Assembly: GCF_000001735.4 (NCBI RefSeq)
Contig: NC_003075.7
Location: forward strand, 17,919,001-17,983,000
Origin: Arabidopsis thaliana
Taxonomy: Eukaryota > Streptophyta > Magnoliopsida > Brassicales > Brassicaceae
Direction: 5' to 3'
DNA: 64,000 bases
The notes below the pieces were generated by a model. That model was not told the origin of the DNA. It made no database searches and saw only the letters and a program-made list of their open reading frames with translations. Positions 24,628 to 33,874 of this stretch are shown piece after piece (the first letter of the stretch is position 1; each line of letters opens with the position of its first letter). The position numbers and the translations under genes were made by a program.

Positions 24628-25098
24628 ATGGGATTCTCTGGCTTAGCTCCGATTCTTCACAAGCTGATAATCTTTTGGGACCAACCTGAAGCCCTTCACA
24701 CGACAGGTTATGAGATTTTGATGGGTTTGCTTTATGGGTTAGGAGCTCTGGTTTATGCAACTAGGATCCCAGAGAGATGGATGCCGGGTAAATTCGATAT
24801 AGCAGGACATAGCCATCAGTTGTTTCATGTTCTGGTAGTTGCTGGTGCGTTCACGCACTATAGAGCTGGGCTAGTGTATCTTAAGTGGAGAGATATTGAA
24901 GGATGTTGAAGATGAAGATTAGATGGATTCTTTGATGTTTTAAATCTTGTTTGTAGTAGCTTCATATAGAAGTTGGATTATGTAAAGTCTTATCTGTAAT
25001 CAAACGTTTAATTGTTTCCTTTATTCATCAAAAGGATTGATATTGTTAATCTACATATTACTGGTTAAAGAAGCTGAAGGATTCATATTTTTAGATGA
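24622..25098. repeat. Duplicated HHP5 3' end and 3' UTR, copy 1
   Basis: 477 bp closely matching 31129-31598, same orientation. It includes the 3' UTR of the heptahelical gene (CTTGTTTGTAGTAGCTTCAT and following). Similarity stops at TTAGATGA, where copy 2 contains an extra segment of about 500 bp. Confidence 0.92.
24628..24909 (+). pseudogene. Duplicated C-terminal fragment of heptahelical protein (HHP5-like)
   Basis: A 93-codon open frame beginning MGFSGLAPILHKLIIFWDQP and ending VYLKWRDIEGC. It equals the last about 80 residues of HHP5 (31134 onwards) plus an 11-residue tail that HHP5 in this window has lost. It covers the last two to three membrane helices and the motif HSHQLFHVLVV of the PAQR/hemolysin III family. 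The first four membrane helices are missing, so it is a partial gene copy; the ATG is simply an internal Met of the parent. The junction with upstream DNA lies in the shared word TTTGGAAT at 24622-24629. Arabidopsis also has a short HHP-like gene (At4g38290) at this position, so the fragment may be old and could be transcribed. Confidence 0.8.
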
Positions 25099-25107
25099 GA
25101 GATACAC

Positions 25108-25465
25108 TGTTTATTATTGTTTTCAATATATGAGAGGAGGAACTCCCATACTATTTTTATTTTTTTAGCCAATGAGAGAGCTCCACTTCATACCCCACTT
25201 TTACCAATCGTGCCATTTCACATCCACAAAAATCATTCCTTTTAGGATCCACGCACCTCATTCTCAAAAATCCATCGCGTGTCTTATTTTTTGGGTTTTC
25301 TTCTCTAAACCAAAGTAAACCGAACCGAGATCAATTTGAATTTCAAACCAATGTAAACCCATAAAACCCATCTGTGAAAACAAAAAGCTCGGCCACAAAA
25401 ATGGAGACGACACAGAGGTACAACTTGGAAGAGAAATCAATTCGAAAGAGCCAAGAGAATGTATT
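25108..25465. repeat. Three-copy promoter-like repeat, copy A
   Basis: Shares TTTTCAATATATGAGAGGAG, AGCCAATGAGAGAGCTCC and AAACCAAAGTAAACCGAACC with copies at 28134-28410 and 32099-32480. It ends in the start of a coding-like stretch at 25400 (METTQRYNLEEKSIRKSQEN). Copy A lacks about 50 bp (TCTCACCCATGTCGCG region) that the other two keep. Confidence 0.88.
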
Positions 25466-25600
25466 TTATCATCCTAACGGACATACCGTATTTCAGCCAA
25501 AATCAATTCGAAAAACCGTTAATAAACCGGCTAAAAATTGTAACCAAAACCAGATTCAAATTGCAAACTGAACTAAACCGGAAAACAGAGACTTGTGAAC

Positions 25601-26491
25601 CTGAGAGCGGTGGTCGAGGCTGCTGCTGATATCAATCTCGGTGAGCCAGATTGGGAGCTGGAGCGTAGCGAGTTTATCGAGGATGGCTCTCATCAGCGCT
25701 ACGTTTGGCGTCGTGAAGTGACCCTCGAGACCGATTCCGTCCATCCTTATGCCGTCGTACCGTTGGAGTTCCCTCACCCTGGCGATGTATTCGTCAACCG
25801 TTGACTTCTCGTCGCTGCAAGTCTCCACCACGTTGAAATCATTGAAGAACAGAGTCGCCAACGAGTCAATCTCACGAACCGCGGCGAAGAACCCGTACGA
25901 CGTTCTTCCCCAGTCTGCTCTCGTAGAAGTCGAAGTGAAGCATCTCGTTGCTCACGTCCCAATGCACGAACTCTCCTCTGTACCGAGTCATTAGACTCTT
26001 GATTCGCCGGTTAACCGCCGACCGGAGATCTTCGCCGGTTAGATTACGAACCCAGTCGGGATTGTATTTGGGATCCTCCCAGAATATGTTGTGGCCGCGA
26101 GCGATGATTCTGTTAGCTCTGACGAGATTCATCATCTTATCAGCCAATGTGTAGTTGAGTTTGCCTTGATCGGACTCCGTCGCGTACCATTTCAGCTCGT
26201 TCTCGAATACCGTGGCGTCGAATCTCTTGACGAACCATTCCTACCAAAACAGAATCCGTTTAAAGAAGCAAAGACATTGTTGTTTTAGTGTAGACTTTAG
26301 CGAGTGTGTTTTACTTGGTAAGGAATGTTTCCAAGGATAGTTTTGGAGATGGCAGATCCAATGGGGAAGTCTTTAGAGATCTGCTCTACTGTCACCTCTG
26401 CTCCTTCAACGCTCTCTCCGTTTTCTTTTGACACGTGAATTGTCACTGCTCGTTTTCTCGCTTGAAAATGAGTGTTAAGAGGGAACCACAT
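25601..26491 (-). pseudogene. GH10 endo-xylanase-like remnant with frameshift (At4g38300-like)
   Basis: Two minus-strand exons, 26491-26315 and 26240-25601, separated by a 74-bp GT-AG intron. Exon 1 gives MWFPLNTHFQARKRAVTIHV and IGSAISKTILGNIPYQ. Exon 2 continues EWFVKRFDATVFENELKWY with GHNIFWEDPKYNPDWV, VHWDVSNEMLHFDFYESRLG (the general acid/base region WDVSNE) and WLTEIDISSS (the nucleophile Glu). After RLGKN the frame slips: two bases appear to be missing near 25915 relative to the family word KNASYGFFAA, so the two halves lie in different frames. The sequence breaks off at a donor after DHRSQ and no 3' exon is found; the N-terminal carbohydrate-binding modules are also absent. A functional glycosidase cannot be made as it stands. 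Confidence 0.85.
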
Positions 26492-28133
26492 AAAGAATAC
26501 AGTTTGCGATTTTGATGTTAGAAATGAGTGTGTGTATTATGCAACATGGTAAACTATTATTGTGTCGATAGTCTTCCTAGCTAGAAGAGTTAGGCAGCGT
26601 GTCCTGTTTATCTTAACAGCGGTACAAGACAAGTATGAGTTGCATTTCAGCTACAAGAGAGTACAAGAGATTGTCTGAGATTAAGGCATTGTTTTGTGAT
26701 ACATCAGCTTAAGCTATATCATCATCAAAACATGAAGAATGCTCCATGTAAAGAGAGGACAAGGTTGCAGTTATTAAAGAAAAGTTCTTGGTGGTTCTTT
26801 TGGGAATAAAAGAATTAGATTGAGTGGCTACATGAAGAAAGGAGATGTGTCACACGTTTTGGCACACTTTCTTAAGAGTTATGTCACAGAAACTCATTCG
26901 GATACATTAGAACGTGTGAGTGAATCAAAGAAACAGTGAAGAGCATGCAGCATAACTCATAGAAGAGAAGCTGAGCTTACAAAGACAAAGTGACATCCTT
27001 TTTTTTAGTTTCTGGTGAAGCTATGTTCATGGAGGTTGTCTTAGGTATGTAGCTCAATGGATGAGTCAAAAGGCTGCAGAAAATGTTTGATAAAGATTCA
27101 TGGAAGTTCAGTTTACCAAAAGAAAGGAAAGCCAAGAATAACTGGTTATGAACAAGTTCAAAGGTTATAAATCTGTGGGTAAAAGGACTCTTACGGATTT
27201 GTTTGAAGGTCGTTGATTGGTTAAGATATTCAGAAACGAATTGCAGATCTCTAGAGAATTGCAGGTTTTCGAAACTAAGTTGCAGATCCTAGAATAAGTT
27301 GCAGGATTCTGAATTATTATGTTTTTTAGGGCTGAGTAAGCTAAGAAGAGGTTATTGGAGTGATTCAGTGGGATTCTTAGAAGAAGAAAATGGAAGAGAC
27401 AAGTGCAAGTGCTGCATGAACTGTCTCAAGGCTACTCACTTCAATAATGTGAAAGTGTCATGTATCTAGTTTGATAAACGACACATCTCAATGCTGGTGG
27501 CAGTGGCTGAAAAGAAGCTCTAGAAGGAAGCAAATGCAAGAAATTTAAACTGCATTTAGAAGACAGTAACTAAGGAGTTTGAGTTAGCTGTCTGCATCAT
27601 GAGAAGATTACATAAGTAACTACTCAAGGGAAATTCACTCGCAGGTTAGTCAAGTGAACGGTTTTTCAAAGTATCAGAGAATCATAAAGAAGACAAAGGC
27701 TCTAGTACCAATTTTTCTGTTATCCACCTGTTTTATATATAGATTTGAAGAGATGAGATTTTTAAATTGCTACAAAAGAGAGAGTCTACAATTTCACAAG
27801 CTTGTACCAATTTCAGCAAAATGATTGGACAAACTTGTACCAATATATTTAACATGTTTAGAAAATATTCAACTCACTTAGTTTGATTTCTTCAGCTGCG
27901 ATTCTTTGAATCAAGTTTTCAGTTATAAGCTTCAACCTGTAAAAATGGCTGCAGAACAAAATGATGAGGAAATTTTTTAGTATCACAAAGTCCAGATTCA
28001 AGTTTTTTTTCAATTGTATCTAAAACACACACAACTTTCAGATTGAATAAAATCTGAATTTCATTCTCAGCAGGGGCTAATATAAAAATGACAAAAGGAG
28101 AGGAGGAGGATAGGAGCTATATGTCTACTATTT
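26492..28133. other. Gene-free accessory spacer with retroelement scraps
   Basis: About 1.6 kb with no supported coding sequence. It contains diverged, repeat-like DNA including the leader-like repeat at 27611-27708 and the LTR-like piece at 27718-27797. A local self-similarity occurs at 27240-27310, where GAATTGCAG / AAGTTGCAG-type words recur. Confidence 0.55.
27611..27797 (-). mobile_element. LTR-retroelement remnant (LTR edge, primer-binding site, leader)
   Basis: On the minus strand, an LTR-like edge ending ...GGATAACA (27725-27718) is followed after a few bases by TGGTACTAGAGC (27710-27699), a near match to the initiator-Met tRNA primer-binding sequence TGGTATCAGAGC of plant Copia elements. 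A leader-like stretch then follows (27698-27611). The leader portion recurs at 31791-31888 and the LTR portion at 24359 and 33760. No gag, protease, integrase or reverse transcriptase can be read, so this is a decayed fragment. Confidence 0.5.
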
Positions 28134-28410
28134 TTAGTTTTTTAGCCAATGAGAGAGCTCCACTTCATACCCCACTTTTACCGATCGTGCCATTTCACAG
28201 TCACTCTCACCCATGTCGCGTTGAGCGCGTGTCTACGATTTCTAAAGGGGGTTAATCCACAAAAATCATTCATTTTTCGATCCACGCACCTCATTCTCAA
28301 AAACCCGTCGCGTGTCTTATTTTTTTTTGTTTTCTTCTCTAAACCAAAGTAAACCGAACCAAGATCAATTTGAATTTCAAAACCAATGTAAACCCATAAA
28401 ACCCATCGCT
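28134..28410. repeat. Three-copy promoter-like repeat, copy C
   Basis: Matches copies A and B from the CTATTTTTA word through AACCCATCGCTG. It is the only copy keeping ACGATTTCTAAAGGGGG after GAGCGCGTGTC. It diverges from B at 28410, before the METTQ-like coding start, so it is the most truncated at its 3' side. Confidence 0.85.
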
Positions 28411-29277
28411 GTTTCACTTTCACTATCCAATTCCAACGAACCAGATTGATAATTTTGATTCGATTCCACACAGAGATCATAATCTAAACCAATGCGATTA
28501 ATAAGAGAGCCAAATCTTACAGTATAGCTTAAAATCTTAGCTAAATCCCAAAAACACGAGATTCTAGGCGAAAAGAGAAGAAAAAAAAATTGCCAGAATG
28601 CATAAACAGCAGAGGCCAGAGGCCTCCATTTTCACCGGAGTGACAAATTCCGGGATTACTTCCTGGTCGGAGGTGAAGAGTCGGAGTGAAACGGCGACGT
28701 TTATACGTGGGCCATAAATGGGCTTTGACGGAACTCAAATTATATTAAAAGTATATTTAGCATTCAAGTAATTAATTTAGAAATTCATTTGTTTCTGTAA
28801 AATATATATATTTGCTGTAAACAACGATTGTGATTCTGGTTTCTGGATACTTATAAAGCTTTTAGAAGGAAAAAAAATTCAAATAAATTGTAAAAAAAAT
28901 ATATGTAAATGATATTTATCCTTTTAATATTTTTGAGCATTATGGCTCAGATTTATATGGAAATAATTAGTTAGAGAGAACTTTAATTAGTGGAAATTCT
29001 CAAACGATTATATTCTATACATAAATCGTGTGCATTAATAACCTGACTTCAAAGTTCAAAGTCTTAACACTTGCCATAAATGTTTCGATAGTAATATCAA
29101 TTTTATATTAGGAGAAAAACTAAAAACTATGTTAAATCTGTGTCAGAATTATAATAATCCCTTTATCTTACCATACATTTAGTTGACTCACATTTTTACT
29201 TCATCACCCAACTGTTCTCAGAGTTTTACTGAAATTTCTCATCATCTCTAATCACTGCATTGTAGATTCTCAGTCAC
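28411..29277. other. AT-rich spacer, no gene recognised
   Basis: About 870 bp. 28680-28730 contains GTGGGCC and ATGGGC words on opposite strands, as in plant promoters, but no coding region follows convincingly; the minus-strand frame at 28541-28738 has no resemblance to a family. The rest is AT-rich and should include the promoter of the truncated GT34 gene. Confidence 0.5.
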
Positions 29278-29844
29278 ATGACATCATCTCCGATGGGAAA
29301 ACACGGCGGGTCAAAGACTAGAACCACCGTTTGTTTATCAGATGGTGTTATCTTTCTCGCCGGAGCTTTCATGTCTCTTACCCTCGTCTGGTCTTACTTC
29401 TCTATCTTTTCACCTTCTTTCACTTTCACCTTCACCGGTTTACGTCACGGCTGCGAATCGGTTCAATGTTCCGGTTTAAACATGCAATTAGACCCTCCCG
29501 AGCCCGGTTTTTACGACGATCCGGATCTAAGCTACTCGATCGAGAAATCAATCACAAACTGGGACGAGAAACGGCACGAATGGTTTAAATCACACCCTTC
29601 ATTCAAACCCGGTTCAGAAAACCGGATCTTAATGGTAACCGGTTCACAATCCTCGCCGTGTAAAAACCCAATCGGAGACCATTTGTTACTCCTCCGATGT
29701 TTCAAAAACAAAGTCGATTACGCTAGAATCCATGGTCACGACATCTTCTACAGCAATTCTCTTCTTCATCCGAAGATGAATTCGTATTGGGCGAAACTTC
29801 CGGTGGTTAAAGCTGCGATGCTTGCTCACCCATTTATGGATTGA
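29278..29844 (+). pseudogene. Truncated GT34 (GMA12/MNN10) glycosyltransferase (At4g38310-like)
   Basis: 188 codons, single exon. The N terminus is type II: a short polar tail, then the anchor VIFLAGAFMSLTLVWSYFSIF. It continues with the GT34 stem and early catalytic region: FYDDPDLSYSIEKSITNWDE, KRHEWFKSHPSF, NRILMVTGSQSSPCKNPIGDH, HGHDIFYSN, MNSYWAKLPVVKAAMLAHP. Family members are xyloglucan xylosyl- or galactomannan galactosyltransferases of about 430-460 residues. Here the protein stops just after AMLAHP, immediately before the region that carries the DxD metal-binding site, so it cannot be an active transferase. The stop lies inside a duplicated 27-bp word. Arabidopsis has, as I recall, a similarly short gene at this position, so the truncation may be ancient; expression is still possible. 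Confidence 0.8.
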
Positions 29845-29895
29845 AGCTTTAGGTAATTTTCTCAAACACATTTATGGATTGAAGCTTTAGGTAAT
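29831..29895. repeat. 27-bp direct repeat at the GT34 truncation point
   Basis: CATTTATGGATTGAAGC...GGTAAT occurs at 29831-29857 and again, identical, at 29869-29895 with an 11-bp spacer. The first copy supplies the stop codon of the truncated GT34 frame. Confidence 0.95.
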
Positions 29896-30077
29896 GAATG
29901 AGCTGAATTTGCATATAAAAAATCGATACTTTCATTTTCCAGAACAAACCAAGATTTAGCATAAATGTTCAAAATTGAAACTTTGATTCCTAACTTCTTG
30001 GAATGATTCATATTGAGCTAGATTTAGATCTGTATGATTGATATGATGGGTTTGGTTTGTTTATGAGTAGAGAGAAA

Positions 30078-31383
30078 ATGGGTGATGAGGCAGAGATCAA
30101 GGAACATTTAAAGCCACAAGCTTCATCTGAAACAATAGACAAGAAACATAATGTGAAAGGGAAGAGGTTATGGCAGAAAGTCAAGTATCAATTGGTGGAG
30201 TTTCATTCATTGCCTGCTTATTTAAGAGACAATGAGTACATCATTGGTCATTACCGATCCGAATGGCCGATCAAACAGATTCTTCTCAGCATCTTTACCA
30301 TTCATAATGAGACTTTGAATGTTTGGACGTAAGTGTTGAATCATGTTTCTTGATGTATCCTTGTTTAAAGTTCAAGAAACCTTGAGTGTGTTTGTGTGTG
30401 TGTGTTCTTTGGGATTTGCAGGCATTTGATTGGGTTTTTCCTGTTTTTGGCACTCACTATATACACTGCAACGAAAGTACCGAGTGTCGTGGATCTTCAT
30501 TCGCTTCAACACCGTTTACCCGATTTGTTGAGGAAAACAGATCTCCACAAACTTCATTCTGAGCTCATGTCTCGCCTTCCTTCTAGTCCATCTAGTTGGC
30601 ATGTGATGGACCTTCTTTATAACTGTTTGCCTGAAAGATTTTCTCATGGCAACTACACTGACATGTGTGTTCTGGTAAGAAAAGACTCAATCTTTCTCTC
30701 TATTCCTGCAGATTACTGTTTCAAAATGTGGCCAAGTTCATGTCTTTGTAATTGCATTGCAGCATTCTGTGAGGGAAGATCTTGCAAACTTGATAGCTCC
30801 TTTGATCTTCAGGCCAATTACTCGATGGCCGTTTTATGCATTTCTAGGTGGTGCTATATTCTGTCTATTAGCAAGCAGCACGTGCCACCTCCTCTCATGT
30901 CACTCCGAGCGAGTCTCCTACATAATGCTTAGGCTTGATTACGCCGGCATCGCAGCTCTAATAGCGACTTCCTTCTACCCTCCGGTTTATTACTCCTTCA
31001 TGTGTGATCCTTTCTTCTGCAACCTCTACTTAGGATTCATAACCATCTTAGGAATCGCCACTGTGCTTGTTTCTCTCCTCCCGGTTTTCCAAAGCCTGGA
31101 GTTTCGGGTGGTGAGGGCGTCTCTGTTCTTTGGAATGGGATTCTCTGGCTTAGCTCCGATTCTTCACAAGCTGATCATCTTTTGGGACCAACCTGAAGCC
31201 CTTCACATGACAGGTTATGAGATTTTGATGGGTTTGCTTTATGGGTTAGGAGCTGTGGTTTATGCAACTAGGATCCCAGAGAGATGGATGCCGGGTAAAT
31301 TCGATATAGCAGGACATAGCCATCAGTTGTTTCATGTTCTGGTTGTTGCTGGTGCGTTAACGCACTATAGAGCTGGGCTATGA
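30078..31383 (+). CDS. HHP5: Heptahelical (PAQR-type) membrane protein HHP5, C-terminally shortened
   Basis: Three exons: 30078-30328, 30422-30674, 30763-31383; 374 residues. The start MGDEAEIKEHLKPQ fits homologues; an in-frame ATG at 30063 would add five residues. A cytosolic N terminus (SLPAYLRDNEYIIGHYR, then SEWP) leads to IHNETLNVWTHLIGF, the conserved NVWTH motif of the progesterone/adipoQ receptor (hemolysin III) family. A long loop and the seven-helix core follow, with STCHLLSCHSE, LDYAGIAALI, and GHSHQLFHVLVV near the end (putative metal-binding His). Plant HHPs respond to hormones and stress; the ligand is unknown. Oddity: 13 bases present in the duplicate copy after GGGCTA are missing at 31380/31381, which creates an immediate TGA and removes the 11-residue tail VYLKWRDIEGC. 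All seven helices remain, so function may persist. Confidence 0.9.
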
Positions 31384-31598
31384 GAGATATTGAAGGATGT
31401 TGAAGATGAAGATTGAAGATTAGATGGAATCTTTGATGTTTTAAATCTTGTTTGTAGTAGCTTCATATAAAAGTTGGATTATGTAAAGTCTTATCTGTAA
31501 TCAAACGTTTAATTGTTTCTTTTATTCAACAAAGGATTCATATTGTTAATCTGCATATTACTGGTTAAAGAAGCTGAAGGATTCATATTTTTAGATGA
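31129..31598. repeat. Duplicated HHP5 3' end and 3' UTR, copy 2 (within HHP5)
   Basis: Matches 24622-25098. Differences include the 13-base deletion at the end of the coding region, and a few substitutions changing GALV to GAVV and AFTH to ALTH. Confidence 0.92.
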
Positions 31599-32098
31599 TT
31601 CCAGTCTTGATTGCAGCATTCAAAGTATCATAATCTAGTGTCAACCTCATATAAGCCTCCTTGTGAACCTGACACAAGCCTAACTGGTTCCATCGCAGAG
31701 GATACTTTGGTTCTGATCTTCTTCTTGAAGATTTCCCCTGACTAGTTGGTATACATTTCGAATGATCCATAAGTGTTGATAAACTACAAGTACACAAGTA
31801 ACTACTCAAGGGAAATTCACTTGCAGGTTAGTCAAGTGAACGTTTTTTCAAAGTATCAGAGAATCATAAAGAAGACAAAGGCTCTAGTTTGAGTCTGGAA
31901 ATTGTTAATGATGATGGTACTAAGTTCTGGTGGAGTTTGCATGTAAGACAAAGCATTGCAGACTGAGGTTACAGCAGGAAGTGCATCTGGGTTCAATGGT
32001 TGATGTGTAAGTTGCTGTAAGGACGTGTCTCAAGGATATCACAACGGTTTGTTGAGATGAGACAGAGTTAAAGATAACTAGTAGTGGTTAAGAATACA
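31384..32098. other. HHP5 3' UTR followed by an inserted repeat-derived segment
   Basis: 31384-31598 is the HHP5 3' UTR. 31599-32095 is about 500 bp absent from the otherwise parallel copy 1, between TTAGATGA and the TATTGTTTTCAATATATG word. It includes 31791-31888, about 95% identical by eye to the retroelement leader at 27611-27708, so the insertion is probably retroelement-derived. No coding product is recognised. Confidence 0.6.
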
Positions 32099-32480
32099 GT
32101 GTTAATTATTGTTTTCAATATATGAGAGGAGGAGCTTCCCTACTATTTTTATTTTTTTAGCCAATGAGAGAGCTCCACTTCATACCCCACTTTTACCAAT
32201 CGCTAGATTTCACAGCCACTCTCACCCATGTCGCGTTGAGCGCGTGTCCACAAAAATCATTCTTTTTTTGATCCACGCACCTCATTCTCAAAAACCCACC
32301 GCGTGTCTTATTTTTTTTTGTTTTCTTCTCTAAACCAAAGTAAACCGAACCGAGATCAATTTGAATTTCAAAACCAATGTAAACCCATCGCTGTGAAAAC
32401 AAAAAGCTCGGCCACTGTAACAACAAAAATGGAGACGACACAACTTGGAAAAGAAATCAACTCGAAATAGCCAAGAGAAT
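32099..32480. repeat. Three-copy promoter-like repeat, copy B
   Basis: Matches copies A and C. It ends at 32431 in ATGGAGACGACACAA, where a 7-base deletion and an in-frame TAG disrupt the METTQ reading frame seen in copy A. Confidence 0.88.
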
Positions 32481-32972
32481 GTTCGAAAACCCTCTCAAAT
32501 CCGATGCTTCCTTTGATTCCAACCTCCAAAAGCCCATCTGCTCAAATCTTCATTTCGAGGACGAGGACTCGAGGAGTATTACAAGGTACCTCTATAGAAT
32601 CAATGGCTTCCATGGTTTTTGAAACTTTACTTCTAATAAACACCATTGTAATGTCTTGTTGTGAAATTGTGTAAGGAACAAAGGATAGTGAAAGCTGAAG
32701 AGTGGGCAGAGTTTTTTTTTGACTAAGTGGCCTCTGTTTTTGATTCTTCAGTGGTCAATTTTGTGATGGGATTTGATTGAAATTGGAGAATGATTTCATG
32801 AAATCTCTTCGGGCTGAGGTTGATTCATGACTCTTTCATTTTTCTAGTGTCTCATTGATGATAGACATAAGAAGCACTCAGATGTTGGTTTTTGTTTTCC
32901 ATACTTAAGGCCATAGAGAGTGGTGAATTGGAGGCAATCAAGCCTTTGCCTTGGTACCCTAAGAATCTTCAC
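32431..32972 (+). pseudogene. TRM4/NSUN2-type tRNA (cytosine-5) methyltransferase fragments
   Basis: Three short pieces in gene order. 32673-32717 reads KEQRIVKAEEWAEFF. 32783-32818 reads LENDFMKSLRAE and is followed by GT. 32910-32972 reads AIESGELEAIKPLPWYPKNL and is preceded by AG. These match, in order, the N-terminal region of plant TRM4 proteins (EYYKEQGIVKAEEW; ENDFMKSLRAE; LEAIKPLPWYPKNLAW) as I remember them. Between the first two pieces the frame is broken by an indel in a T-run and by stops. The preceding stretch 32480-32585 (FENPLKSDASFDSN) may be a diverged first exon. The methyltransferase fold with its catalytic cysteines is entirely missing. The fragment ends at the breakpoint of the segmental duplication. 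Confidence 0.75.
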
Positions 32973-33010
32973 TTTTCTAGTGTCTCATTGATGATAGACA
33001 TAAGAAGCAC
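32840..33010. repeat. 38-bp direct repeat flanking the last TRM4 fragment
   Basis: TTTTCTAGTGTCTCATTGAT...GAAGCAC occurs at 32840-32877 and, identical, at 32973-33010. The second copy ends precisely where the 23.6/33.0-kb segmental duplication begins, so it marks a rearrangement junction. Confidence 0.95.
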
Positions 33011-33874
33011 CATTGCTGAATCATATCTGTTTGGCACAGTTCTAGTTGACCATCCATAAGTGGATTATTCATGCTGCTGCTTAAGCCATTTTTTCCATAT
33101 CTGCTGACAACTATAGAGGCTTTAGTCACATGCTTTTAGGTTTGTAGCTAGGAACCATCTGGAATCAAGTACTTGCTAGAAATAATGTTGTTGATCCTCT
33201 GCTGCAGCGAGAGAGATGCAGCGCGTAGCAGCTTTAAACGTGTTAGGAAGGTCTGTGAATAGTCTAAAATCTACATCAAATGAGTGAAGGGAAATGGGCA
33301 GCGTAAGTGTTGTTAGTACTTGTCACTTGGCTTTATTAGATTGTCTTGAATCATCTTGGTCTCTGTTAGACTGATCAGTAGAAACATCTTGGTGTCTATT
33401 TCCAGAACACATGTGGTGAATGCGGAGAAAGGGCAGTCAGTAATGAGGCAGAAAGGAGCATTATCCAAGATATTGTTACAGCAGTGATTGTGAGTCGAAG
33501 AGAAGATATATATTTGACAGGTATCCATATTTTGTTCTAGCCTAAGAAGGATTCATAATCTGGAAATCATACTATTAGTAGTTTATTTTGGAGAGATGCC
33601 CCCACGAGTTAGGAGATTTCAATAGATTAGATTAGATTCCTCCAAAGGTGTTGTTGTTCAACGACGTCACTTGGGCTTAAGATCCCCATTGCATTGTATC
33701 TATCTGCTTACATCTGTACTTGAGACTCAGCCTAATACTATTACCAAGTCCAGTGCATTTTATGATATCCCCCTTTTTTTAATATAGATATGAAGAGATG
33801 AGATTTTTAAATTGCTACAAAAGAGAGAGTCTACAATTTCGCAATTATCAACATAATTATAGAGAGAGAGGCTT
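33009..33874. repeat. Segmental duplication, copy 2
   Basis: 866 bp matching 23586-24477. It differs by scattered substitutions plus a few deletions near 33650-33700, and by A/T changes in the LTR-like part (33760-33870). Confidence 0.92.
33208..33287 (+). pseudogene. Orphan copy of the last exon of the At4g38280-like gene
   Basis: 80 bp with an acceptor AG at 33206-33207 and the same ARE MQRVAALN.. ending at TGA. It differs from the parent exon (23785-23864) by one base in the coding part, changing Met to Val (NMLG to NVLG). No upstream exons accompany it, so it cannot make a protein by itself, though the intact acceptor could capture read-through transcripts. Confidence 0.88.

Noticed and set aside
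28541-28738. Minus-strand open frame MSSVKAHLWPTYK..
   Set aside because: It contains a translated A-tract (FFFFSF) and promoter-like GGGCC words; more likely decayed promoter than gene.
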